Source: Paraburkholderia kururiensis
GTDB lineage: Bacteria > Pseudomonadota > Gammaproteobacteria > Burkholderiales > Burkholderiaceae
Direction of reading: 5' to 3'
Assembly: GCF_034424375.1 (NCBI RefSeq)
Contig: NZ_CP139965.1
Span: 992,001-1,056,000, forward strand
DNA: 64,000 nucleotides
Shown: positions 30,058 through 37,436 of the stretch, one piece after another
Layout: each line of letters begins with the position of its first letter
How positions within the stretch are numbered: the first letter of the stretch is position 1
Notes under the pieces: model-generated
The model's database searches: none
What the model saw: only the letters and a program-made list of their open reading frames with translations
What the model was told of the DNA's origin: nothing
Made by a program: the position numbers and the translations under genes

Positions 30058-30282
30058 AGGCGCGTTGAAAGCAGAGTGTGGGGTTCGGCGAACGCAACGC
30101 TGCAAGGCGCGGTCGCGACGCGGCGATTCTAACGTGCGACGTACGTTGGGCAGCGTATTGAGCGATGCGGAAAAGCCTCGGCTGACAAGGCGCCTTTCCA
30201 GGCTCGCCAGCGCGTTGCGCAGATGGTGGGAAAAGATCGTCAGCGCGCATACGCGATGTGGCGGGCGCACTATCATGGGTAG

Positions 30283-31020
30283 ATGACCTCCACCCTTGTC
30301 CCTGTCGTCGAACATCACGAACGCAACCGCGTGGGTCGCGACTTTGTCGTGGGCGACCTGCACGGCTGCGTGGACGCGCTGCGCTTCCTGTTGCGCGAAA
30401 TCGACTTCGACCCGACGCGCGACCGGCTCTTTTCGGTGGGCGATCTGGTGGACCGCGGTACCCAGTCGGAAGAGGCGCTCGCGCTGCTCGACAAGCCCTG
30501 GTTCTACGCGGTGCTCGGCAATCACGAGGACACGCTGTGCGCCGTCGCAGAGGGCCGGCTGCCGCGGCATTACTGGTACGGTATTGGCGGCGCCTGGGGC
30601 GCCACCGTGCCTGAGGGGCGTCTCAAGCTCTACGCGCGCAAGCTGCGCACCTTGCCGCTCGCGCGCGTGGTGGGCAGCGGCGCGGAGCGTTTCAACATCC
30701 TGCATGCGGAGTTCTTCGGCGACGACACCACGCTCGATGCCGGCAATTTCGACGAAGACGCCCGGCAACACCTGTTGTGGGGCCGCGAACTGGCGATGTC
30801 GATGGGCGAGTCGCATCGGCAGGCGGGCCTTTCGCTCACGTATTGCGGCCATACGCCGATGCGGCAGATCCATCAGATCGGCTCGCAGGTGTTCATCGAT
30901 ACCGGCGCGTTCGGGCCTGGCGGCAAGCTGACCATCGTGCAGGCGCGCACGGCGCATAGATGGTCGGTGACGGTGGAGGCGGCGCGCGCCGAAGGCGCGG
31001 CGGAAATGGCGTTGCCTTGA
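30283..31020 (+). CDS. PP2A/lambda-type metallophosphoesterase
   Basis: A 245-residue calcineurin-like phosphatase. The metal-binding motifs are in order: GDLHGC near residue 24, GDLVDRG near 53, GNHED near 82, then a His-containing CGHTPM in the last third. This pattern matches lambda phosphatase and E. coli PrpA/PrpB, which remove phosphate from Ser/Thr or His residues. The substrate is unknown. The start ATG 30283 gives MTSTLVPVVEHHERN. It stands alone, convergent with the RES toxin gene. Confidence 0.87.
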   Translation: MTSTLVPVVEHHERNRVGRDFVVGDLHGCVDALRFLLREIDFDPTRDRLFSVGDLVDRGTQSEEALALLDKPWFYAVLGNHEDTLCAVAEGRLPRHYWYGIGGAWGATVPEGRLKLYARKLRTLPLARVVGSGAERFNILHAEFFGDDTTLDAGNFDEDARQHLLWGRELAMSMGESHRQAGLSLTYCGHTPMRQIHQIGSQVFIDTGAFGPGGKLTIVQARTAHRWSVTVEAARAEGAAEMALP

Positions 31021-31106
31021 CGGAAACGGCAGTGCGTTGAGTCTTGGTGGCGTGCGCTGCGCGCGGTGAGAGGGTGCGGCGCGAGTCGCCGCCACGCACG
31101 GCTTTC

Positions 31107-31820
31107 TCAGCCCACCTGGTTCAGTTCGAACACCACGTCCACGGCTTTGCCGTTCCAGTTGTATTCGAGATACGCCGCGTGATGGCAGTCGCGCAGCAGC
31201 GTGGTGCGCAGCGCCGCGAGGCACTGGCCGCCCGCGCGCCGCACCGACGGATACACGATGCCCGGCGCGCCCGCCGTCCGCACGGCCCGGCCCAATTGCT
31301 GGCCCGCGGCGTAGTCGTGTGGCGATAGCACGGCGGGGTCGAGTCCCGCGTCCTCGTGCTGACGCAGGTCCACAACGTTGCCTTGCGCGAGCACGGTGTA
31401 GAGCCGCATTTGCTGCCGCATGGGCGGCTCGGCGGTGGCGGCCAGAAACAGGCTCGTGTGATAGCGCGTTTCGGCGATGGCCGTTTCCCTCTCTTTTGCG
31501 CAATAGAACACGCCGTAGCTGCCGTCGGAGAACCGGCTGCCGAGCGGGTTCAGATGCGTGAACGCCGCCATGATGGGCCCGTAGCCGGGGCCGAAGCGAC
31601 GCTCCTCGCGCGGCACGAGGTCCAGTTCGCCGACTTCGGTGCGCAGGCGGTCGTTCGTCATGGCTTCGAGCGCGTAGAGCGCCTCGAAGTCGTCGGACGA
31701 GGCTACGCGATCGAACAGGTTCACTGCGGGAAAGCGCGTGGGAATCACGCGATACGCGGGCGACCAGTCGAGCGACGCAACCGGCCAGCGATCTTGCCAG
31801 TTCGGTGCCGTCACGCCCAT
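31107..31820 (-). CDS. RES-domain toxin
   Basis: A 237-residue RES family protein. RES toxins consume NAD+ in known type II systems such as ParT, MbcT and Res. Seen: an N-terminal segment with YRVIPTRFPAVNLFDRV, then GRFSDGSYGVFYCAKE-type core residues (SRFSDGSYGVFYCAKERETA, with Arg, Tyr and Glu of the RES motif), and a late Ser/Asn-rich part. The ATG at 31820 overlaps the antitoxin by 10 bases, so they are co-translated. A longer frame to 32063 is rejected because it reads back through the antitoxin gene. Order antitoxin-toxin is usual for this family. Confidence 0.87.
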   Translation of the reverse strand: MGVTAPNWQDRWPVASLDWSPAYRVIPTRFPAVNLFDRVASSDDFEALYALEAMTNDRLRTEVGELDLVPREERRFGPGYGPIMAAFTHLNPLGSRFSDGSYGVFYCAKERETAIAETRYHTSLFLAATAEPPMRQQMRLYTVLAQGNVVDLRQHEDAGLDPAVLSPHDYAAGQQLGRAVRTAGAPGIVYPSVRRAGGQCLAALRTTLLRDCHHAAYLEYNWNGKAVDVVFELNQVG

Positions 31821-32248
31821 CCGCCTCGCATTGCGTCGAGATATTGCCGCACGGCGACGAGGTCGCTCACGTTGCCGGCGAGCATGCGGTCCAGCGCACG
31901 GCGTCCGCCGAACGGCGGCGCGCTGTTGGGGCGTTTGACCCACGCGTCCGCGGCGGCCGGCTGAGGCAGCAGGATCTGCAGCGCCTTGTAGATGCCGAGC
32001 AGCAGCGAAAGCCGTTCCAGCGTGTCGCGGCCCAGCCGCGCCGTTTGCGGCGAAGCCTTCCACTTGAAGAAGGTGGAGCGGCCGGGCGAGCCGAGCAGGA
32101 CGATCTGCTCGTCGGCCGAAAGATCCCAGTCGCGGGCGATGTTGAAAAACGCGCGCAGTCCGGCCGCCGACATTTCCGTCAGCGTGGGTTGCGTTCCGGC
32201 ACGAGGAAGTGGCGGGTCCGAACGCGTGGCATGAGCGGCTCTGGACAT
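31811..32248 (-). CDS. Xre/MbcA/ParS-type antitoxin (DUF2384)
   Basis: A 145-residue partner of the RES toxin. The middle part is helical and Xre-like (RAFFNIARDWDLSADEQIVLLG, then STFFKWKASPQTARL), and the C-terminal part is the MbcA/ParS toxin-binding domain (DTLERLSLLLGIYKALQILLP, ending LVAVRQYLDAMRGGWA). It should neutralise the toxin and repress the operon. I chose ATG 32248 (MSRAAHATRSD); an in-frame ATG at 32290 falls inside the likely -10 box. The promoter with an overlapping dyad is at 32288-32316. Confidence 0.85.
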   Translation of the reverse strand: MSRAAHATRSDPPLPRAGTQPTLTEMSAAGLRAFFNIARDWDLSADEQIVLLGSPGRSTFFKWKASPQTARLGRDTLERLSLLLGIYKALQILLPQPAAADAWVKRPNSAPPFGGRRALDRMLAGNVSDLVAVRQYLDAMRGGWA

Positions 32249-32287
32249 GATGAAATTCCGGGTGAGTCCTGAATTGAACTGTATTTG

Positions 32288-32316
32288 CATATTAGTCCAT
32301 ATGTGGATGGTTGCAA
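32288..32316 (-). promoter_or_regulatory. Promoter and operator-like dyad of the toxin-antitoxin pair
   Basis: On the minus strand TTGCAA (32316-32311) is followed after 16 bases by TAATAT (32294-32289), each 4 of 6 to consensus. A dyad CATAT (32288-32292) / ATATG (32299-32303) with a 6-base gap covers the -10. This is where an autoregulating antitoxin would bind. The sequence is clearly more AT-rich than its surroundings. Confidence 0.55.
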
Positions 32317-32328
32317 AGGGATATTCGG

Positions 32329-32334
32329 TATAAT
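32329..32334 (+). promoter_or_regulatory. -10 box before the small basic protein
   Basis: A perfect TATAAT, 81 bases before the proposed GTG start at 32415. No good -35 is at the right distance. It is back to back with the toxin-antitoxin promoter. Confidence 0.45.
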
Positions 32335-32414
32335 CCGCGGCCCGGCATCGAAATGGGTATTCGGCCATTTGGGTGGTGCCGGTTTGTTTGCGTGGTATCG
32401 GAACAGGAGGCGTG

Positions 32415-32912
32415 GTGAAGGCGGCAGTAGCAGTGGCAGCAGCGTGGATCGGTATGGCGGTATGGGCGATCGGCACGATGGAGACGTCGGCGGCGGCTTC
32501 GCCCCGCTATATCGAAACCTGGAATCCCCAAGAGGCGCACGACGCGCAGGCGCGGCCTGTCGCGGCGCACCGCCGGGGCATGGCTCCGCGGCATGCGAAG
32601 GCGCGTGCGGGCGCGCCCGTTCATGTGGCTCATGCGCGCGTTTCGCGCGACCACGTGCGGCATGTCGAAAAGCACGCGGGTCATCTTCGTGTTCAGCGTG
32701 GCGCGCGAAGCCATGGGGTGTCGGCGACGGGGCACGCTTCCGTTGCGTCGCGCGGGCATCACACCGAAAACACGACGGCGCGCACTAGCGCTAAACGGGG
32801 CGCGCAGCATGCGCCGCATGGGAAGCCCAGGCTCGTGGTGCAGACGCGGCCTACCCACGCACAGGGCGCTGGCAAGCCGCCGACGCGCGAGTTGCCGCCT
32901 ATCTTGAGCTAA
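32415..32912 (+). CDS. Small exported His/Arg-rich basic protein, unknown
   Basis: I do not recognise a family. From GTG 32415 the product is about 165 residues. An AGGAGG ribosome site lies at 32405-32410. The N-terminus VKAAVAVAAAWIGMAVWAIG followed by TMETSAAA looks like a signal peptide with an Ala-rich cleavage area. The rest is rich in His, Arg, Ala and Lys (AHRRGMAPRHAKARAGAPVH, then HGKPRLVVQTRPTH) with no predicted domain; it would be strongly basic and probably disordered in the periplasm. An in-frame GTG at 32373 would extend it by 14 residues but lacks the ribosome site. Its promoter is divergent from the toxin-antitoxin promoter. Confidence 0.6.
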   Translation: MKAAVAVAAAWIGMAVWAIGTMETSAAASPRYIETWNPQEAHDAQARPVAAHRRGMAPRHAKARAGAPVHVAHARVSRDHVRHVEKHAGHLRVQRGARSHGVSATGHASVASRGHHTENTTARTSAKRGAQHAPHGKPRLVVQTRPTHAQGAGKPPTRELPPILS

Positions 32913-33022
32913 GCGCAGCGGAGGGCCGCGCCCGCGGCCCGGCGCAGTCGCGTGGCCACGTTCCGACGCGTTTCCGGCTGGCCGGCGAGCCGTCGAACGC
33001 GCTCACGACCTGACCAGGCAGC

Positions 33023-33886
33023 CTAACCGCCTTGCAATCCATTCTGTAGGCCGTTCGCGATCAGCCTGAGCGTTTCGATCGACCGCTCGTCGCGTACGCG
33101 CGAATGCAGCGTGACCCGCGAGTCCGGTAAGGCGGGCAGACCCAGCCGCGTGCCGACGTCGACAAGGCCCCGCGGTGCCACCCGCCTCGCTAGCGGCGAG
33201 ACGGCGAGCCCTGCCGCCACGGCCGCGCCGATCGCCGTCACGCCGCCGCCAATGAAGGTCTCGGCCCACGGCACGCCTGCGGTGTCCAGCGCGCGCAGCG
33301 CCGCGGCCCGCACCGAGCACGGCGCCGTGAGCAGCGCGAGCGGCAGCGGCGAGTCCGGTCGCGGCGACCAGTCCGGCGCGCCCAGCCAGACAATCGGCTC
33401 CGTGAACAGCGTTTCTGCGTCGTCGCGCGGCGGTTCATCGCGTTCGTAACGGACGATGACCGCATCCAGTTGCCGCTCGTCGAACCGCGCGAGCAGCCCT
33501 GCCGACATGCCCATATGCAGTTCCAGCACGAGCCCCGGGTCGTGCGTGTTCAGCCGCGCGAGCAGATGCGGCAGGTTGGCATCCGCCACGTGTTCGGAAA
33601 GGCCCAGCGCGAGCTTGCGGCGCTCTACGGCGAGCGATCCGAGCGCCCGCTCGTGCGCAGACAGCAGGTCGCGTGCGGCGGCGAGGAACGCGCCGCCTTC
33701 GGGCGACAGCTTCACCACACGCGGCGTGCGCTCCAGCAACTGCTTGCCGAGATGCCTCTCTAGCCGCTTGAGCTTGAGACTCACGGCGGATTGCGTGGTG
33801 TCGAGCGCGTCGGCGGCGCGCGTGAAGCTGCGCAGGTCGGCCACCAGCACGAAAGCGCGCACGGCGTCGAGGTCGAGAACTTTCAT
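33023..33886 (-). CDS. LysR family transcriptional regulator
   Basis: A 287-residue LysR-type regulator: an N-terminal winged helix (LDAVRAFVLVADLRSFTRAA, DTTQSAVSLKLKRLERHLGK) and a C-terminal periplasmic-binding-like effector domain. The effector is unknown. I prefer ATG 33886 (MKVLDLDAVRAF) to the frame's first ATG at 33928, which adds MNRHFCLFHPFPIE and would eat into the shared promoter. It is divergent from the tautomerase at 33984 with 97 bases between, so the tautomerase is its likely target. Confidence 0.9.
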   Translation of the reverse strand: MKVLDLDAVRAFVLVADLRSFTRAADALDTTQSAVSLKLKRLERHLGKQLLERTPRVVKLSPEGGAFLAAARDLLSAHERALGSLAVERRKLALGLSEHVADANLPHLLARLNTHDPGLVLELHMGMSAGLLARFDERQLDAVIVRYERDEPPRDDAETLFTEPIVWLGAPDWSPRPDSPLPLALLTAPCSVRAAALRALDTAGVPWAETFIGGGVTAIGAAVAAGLAVSPLARRVAPRGLVDVGTRLGLPALPDSRVTLHSRVRDERSIETLRLIANGLQNGLQGG

Positions 33887-33922
33887 TTCAATTGGAAATG
33901 GATGAAATAGGCAGAAATGCCT
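33884..33922. promoter_or_regulatory. Two dyads in the LysR/tautomerase promoter region
   Basis: CATTTCAATTGGAAATG (33884-33900) is a 17-base near-palindrome with one mismatch; it covers the LysR start codon. AGGCA-GAAA-TGCCT (33909-33922) is a perfect 5-bp dyad beside it. LysR proteins bind T-N11-A dyads in such divergent gaps, and the first dyad fits that spacing. This is consistent with autoregulation and control of the tautomerase. Confidence 0.45.
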
Positions 33923-33983
33923 GTTCATTATGGATGGTCGCCCCTAAGCTGGGAAGCATCCGATCTTTCAACAGGAGGCCATC

Positions 33984-34367
33984 ATGCCGTTCACCCGCAT
34001 CGCCATTCGCGCCGACAAGCCGGCGCCGTATCGCAAGGCGCTGGCGCAGGGCATTCAGCGCGCGCTTGTCGCCACCTTCAACGTGCCGGAAGACGACATC
34101 TTCATGTCGATCACCGAGCACGACGAAGGCAGCTTTTTCTATGGGAAGCACTACCTCGGCATCGAGCGTAGCGACGACCTTGTGCTGATCCAGCTCACGG
34201 TCACGAATTCGCGGAACGAGGCGCAGAAGAAGGCGCTTTACGCGCAGATCGTCGAGAACCTGGCGAACGACCCAGGCGTGCGGCGCGAGGATGTGTTCAT
34301 CAACCTCGTCGAGGTGCTGAAGGAGAACTGGTCGTTCGGTAACGGGATCGCGCAGTACGCGACGTGA
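33984..34367 (+). CDS. Tautomerase family protein
   Basis: A 127-residue member of the 4-oxalocrotonate tautomerase/MIF superfamily, of the longer single-chain type. Met1 is followed by Pro2, which becomes the N-terminal catalytic proline. Seen: MPFTRIAIRADKPAPYRKAL, a central ITEHDEGSFFYG, and a VFINLVEVLKENWSFGNG end that matches the Tautomerase_2-like members. The reaction is unknown. A strong CAGGAGG ribosome site lies about eight bases before the ATG. Divergent LysR gene next door; the stop lies 124 bases from the convergent SDR stop. Confidence 0.88.
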   Translation: MPFTRIAIRADKPAPYRKALAQGIQRALVATFNVPEDDIFMSITEHDEGSFFYGKHYLGIERSDDLVLIQLTVTNSRNEAQKKALYAQIVENLANDPGVRREDVFINLVEVLKENWSFGNGIAQYAT

Positions 34368-34379
34368 TGCGGATACGGG

Positions 34380-34411
34380 CTCGTCCGCGGTTTGCGGCGA
34401 TGGCGGACGAG
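34380..34411. terminator. Hairpin between convergent tautomerase and SDR genes
   Basis: CTCGTCCGC (34380-34388) and GCGGACGAG (34403-34411) form a perfect 9-bp stem with a 14-base loop. There is no T-tract. The place, 13 bases after the tautomerase stop and before the SDR stop on the other strand, suits a shared 3' end. Confidence 0.4.
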
Positions 34412-34491
34412 GCCGGCGAGACGAACGGCGTGGTGTGCGCCGCTCGTCGGCCATCGTTTGCCGTTGAGGCGTTTAGCTCGTGAACGGTCGC

Positions 34492-35286
34492 TCAGGCGAT
34501 CGTATCCACCACCCCGCCGTCCACGCGCAACGCTGCGCCTGTCGTGGCGGAGGCCTGCGGCGAGCAGACGTACACCACCATGTTGGCCACTTCTTCGGTG
34601 GTGGCCACGCGCTTGATGAGCGTGCTGCTGCGATGCGCGAGCACGAACTCGTTGGCCACCTGTTCCACGCTCTTGCCTTCCTTCTTCGCGGTATCGGCCA
34701 CCATGGCGCGCAGTCCGTCGGACAGCGTCGGACCGGGCAGCACGGAATTCACCGTCACGCCGCTGCCGGCCACGGTCTTGGCGATGCCGCGCGCAATGCT
34801 GAGCTGCGCGGTCTTGCTGAAACCGTAGGCCAGCATGTCGGGCGGAATGTTGAGCCCCGACTCCGACGAAATGAACACCACGCGTCCCCAGCCACGATCC
34901 ACCATGCCCTTCAGATACTGGCGCGTGAGCCGCACACCGGACATCACGTTGTACTGGAAGTAGCGCTCCCAGTCGCTGTCTTCGGTGCTGAAGATGTCGC
35001 CGGGGCCGAAGACGCCGAGATTGTTGACGAGGATATCGGCCGAGGGCACGGCTTTCGCGAGCGCCTCTGCGCCCGCTTGCGTGCCGAGGTCGCCCGCAAA
35101 GGGACGCAGTTTCGCCTGCGGCACGGTCTTGCGGATAGTTTCGATGGCGCGATCCACGGATTCCTGAGTGCGTCCGTTGATGATGGTTTCGGCACCGGAT
35201 TCGGCGAGCCCGGTGGCGATGGCGAGCCCGATGCCCGCGGTGGATGCGCTGACCAGGGCGGTCTTGCCGGAAAGATCGATGTTCAT
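34492..35286 (-). CDS. Short-chain dehydrogenase/reductase
   Basis: A 264-residue classical SDR. Seen: the nucleotide-binding TGxxxGxG-like motif as SASTAGIGLAIA near residue 12, NNLG near 85 (NNAG variant), a catalytic Ser (ISSESGLN), and the Tyr-x3-Lys as YGFSKTAQ. The C-terminus ends SATTGAALRVDGGVVDTIA, as in FabG-like enzymes. Substrate unknown. The start is ATG 35286 (MNIDLSGKTALVS); a longer frame to 35400 is rejected for lack of support. A 13-base dyad CATCG-CAA-CGATG (35366-35378) upstream may be its operator. Confidence 0.9.
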   Translation of the reverse strand: MNIDLSGKTALVSASTAGIGLAIATGLAESGAETIINGRTQESVDRAIETIRKTVPQAKLRPFAGDLGTQAGAEALAKAVPSADILVNNLGVFGPGDIFSTEDSDWERYFQYNVMSGVRLTRQYLKGMVDRGWGRVVFISSESGLNIPPDMLAYGFSKTAQLSIARGIAKTVAGSGVTVNSVLPGPTLSDGLRAMVADTAKKEGKSVEQVANEFVLAHRSSTLIKRVATTEEVANMVVYVCSPQASATTGAALRVDGGVVDTIA

Positions 35287-35365
35287 CGTGCGGTTCCTCG
35301 GTTGGCGCGGCGAGGTAGGGCGTGGAGCCGGTTCGCACCGGCGACGCTCCCCGCCGCCGTTGGAG

Positions 35366-35378
35366 CATCGCAACGATG
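35366..35378. promoter_or_regulatory. Dyad upstream of the SDR gene
   Basis: CATCG (35366-35370), CAA, CGATG (35374-35378): a perfect 5-bp dyad 80 bases before the SDR start. A minus-strand TATCAT -10-like box overlaps its right arm (35381-35376). Confidence 0.3.
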
Positions 35379-35430
35379 ATAGAGAAAGATGGCGGGGCAC
35401 GCGCTCAGCGTGGCAGGCGTTCCCGCATGC

Positions 35431-36966
35431 TCAACTACCGCCGAAGTACGGATCCTGTTGCCCCGCGCCGTTGGGACGTGACGGCGCGATGCCCGGCGCC
35501 GTCGTTGTCGTGCTCGCTGTGCCGCTGGTGCCGTCCGGGGGCGTTGCACCCCCAGCCGCCAGCGCCTGCATCACGCCTCGCGCGTAGGCGCCGGCCTGCG
35601 CCGCGTTGATCGCGGGGAACGTCGCGGGGTCGAACGGCGGTTGCGCCGCCGTCTGCTGAACCGCGGTTTGCAGATGCTGCTCGACGGAAACGTCCGGCTT
35701 CGTCAGCGCATCGAGCTTTTCCGCGATCTGGTGAAACAGCTTTTGCAGGCCGTTCGGCTGCGCGTTTTGCGCGGCTTGCAGATCGTTCGCCGCGGAGGCC
35801 GGCATCGTGACGGGCAGCGACGCGGGCGCGCGGTTCACGTCGAGCGAGTCGTTCAGCGCGGCGCTCAGGTCGGGCGCCGAGGCTTCGCGTGCCGACAGCG
35901 GATTCTGCAGGCCGAAGCACGCGCGCACGGTGCGGATGATCGACGTGTGATCGAATGGCTGCGGGCCGGCCGGTCGCAGAACCGTCTGCGCCTTCGTGTA
36001 TGGCGACACGATCACGGCGGGCACGCGCACGCCGTAGCGGTCGAATTCGAAGGCCTGGCCCGGGCGCGGCGCTTCGGGGCGTATCGCGGGAGGCGGCGGC
36101 ACGTGGTCGTAGCAGCCGCCGTGTTCGTCGAAGGTGATGACGAGCATCGTGGAAGCCCAGTTCGGCGAGTTGCGCACCGCGTTGTACACCTGCGCGACGA
36201 GCGCATCGCCGTAGGCCACGTTGTGCGGCGGATGCATGTCGCACGGCATGTCGAGGCCCGGAAAGTAGCGCGGCTCCAGAAACGAGTACGCGGGCATGTC
36301 GTTCGAATCGACGTCTTCCAGGAACTCGTCGAACGCACGGAAGTTCGTGAAGTACGGCCACAGCCGCTGCAGCAGCGCGGCTTGCGAGAAGTCGTGAAAG
36401 TAGATGCGCCACTTCTGCCCCGCGCCCTGCAACTCGTTGAAGACGGTCTGCATGGGGAACGGGAAGCCGGCGAGGTCGTTGTTCTCGTAGCCGTTCGCCG
36501 TTCCCGTATGGACGAAGAAGCGGTTCGGCCAGGTCTGGCACGGTGCGGAAGCGAACCACGTGTCGGAGACCGCGTAGCTTCTGGCGAGCGTGGTGAGCGC
36601 CGGCAAGTCTTGCGGACTGAAGCAATGCATGATGTCGCGCGCGTTGCCGCCGTGCTTCACGTAGTTCGCGGCGAAGCCGTTCATGGGCGGCACGCCGCTG
36701 GCCGCAGCATTGCCGTAAAGCTGCTGCGTGATGTCGACGAACGACTCGCCGGGGTCCGGCGACGGCAGCGACATTGCGGCGGCGGAGCCTGGGGCTGTCC
36801 ACGGCGCGATGGGCGCGTTGTCCGGGCCCGCGCTGGCCGCGCCGGGCGCGTGGGCGAGGCCGTTGAAGTCGCGTCCGTCGGTATAGAGGTAGCCCAGCAC
36901 GTTATCGAACGAACGGTTTTCGAGCATCAGCACGACGATGTGCCGGATATCGGACAGCGTTGCCAT
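35431..36966 (-). CDS. Phosphoesterase family enzyme (phospholipase C / acid phosphatase AcpA-like)
   Basis: A 511-residue member of the alkaline-phosphatase-like phosphoesterase family that includes phospholipase C and the Francisella acid phosphatase AcpA. Seen: the N-terminal metal-site signature ENRSFDNVLGYL (residues 16-27), the MHPPHNVAYGDALV region, MLVITFDEHGGCYDHVPPP with Asp, Glu and His metal ligands, and SPYTKAQTVL. The protein starts MATLSDIRHIVVLML with no obvious signal peptide, so export is uncertain. The C-terminal 100 residues are Ala/Pro/Gln-rich. It is the only gene of its cluster that could face phospholipid. The start ATG is at 36966. Confidence 0.85.
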   Translation of the reverse strand: MATLSDIRHIVVLMLENRSFDNVLGYLYTDGRDFNGLAHAPGAASAGPDNAPIAPWTAPGSAAAMSLPSPDPGESFVDITQQLYGNAAASGVPPMNGFAANYVKHGGNARDIMHCFSPQDLPALTTLARSYAVSDTWFASAPCQTWPNRFFVHTGTANGYENNDLAGFPFPMQTVFNELQGAGQKWRIYFHDFSQAALLQRLWPYFTNFRAFDEFLEDVDSNDMPAYSFLEPRYFPGLDMPCDMHPPHNVAYGDALVAQVYNAVRNSPNWASTMLVITFDEHGGCYDHVPPPPAIRPEAPRPGQAFEFDRYGVRVPAVIVSPYTKAQTVLRPAGPQPFDHTSIIRTVRACFGLQNPLSAREASAPDLSAALNDSLDVNRAPASLPVTMPASAANDLQAAQNAQPNGLQKLFHQIAEKLDALTKPDVSVEQHLQTAVQQTAAQPPFDPATFPAINAAQAGAYARGVMQALAAGGATPPDGTSGTASTTTTAPGIAPSRPNGAGQQDPYFGGS

Positions 36967-37436
36967 TTAGGGCTCCCAGACTGACTGACGCGTCGCGTAA
37001 GGGGCGGCGCGCGGGATGGAAAGGGGCGATCCGGATAGAGCGGGCCGCGCGCATCGGCGTGGGCGGAAAGCCTCGGGCACGCCGCTTTCTACGCAAACTG
37101 CAAAGTAGCTTCGCGATGCGTCGTGCGTGCGACGCAGTTCACGCACACAGGAACGAATGGGCCCTGCGCGCTTTCAAACCGGCGCGGTATCGCGCATCGT
37201 CCCACCGCGGCATTGTGCCTCGTCTGTCGCGCCAGGTCGGCGCCCGCATGCCCGGTGCGGCCAGGATGTCATGCGGCCTGTGGGCCTGTGCGGCCGTGCG
37301 CTCATAAGCAACGCAGTGCCTTGCGCATTGTCTTTCTGTCCGGCTGTCGGCTTGTGTAACATCAATGGCGGCATTCTTGCCGAAGCGGGCGGTCATGCAG
37401 GCAGGGCGCTCCGCATTTCTTACCGGTGAAATATTC
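36967..37436. other. 470-base gap between phosphoesterase and CHAD genes
   Basis: Two divergent genes face away from this gap, so it should hold both promoters. No credible gene is seen. One dyad stands out: TGCGTCG (37117-37123) and CGACGCA (37130-37136) with a 6-base spacer. I see no strong -35/-10 pair; a TAACAT at 37357-37362 is a weak -10 for the CHAD gene. Confidence 0.6.

Noticed and set aside
31821..32063. Longer start for the RES toxin
   Set aside because: The extra part runs through the antitoxin gene in another frame and has no family resemblance; ATG 31820 fits the coupled overlap.
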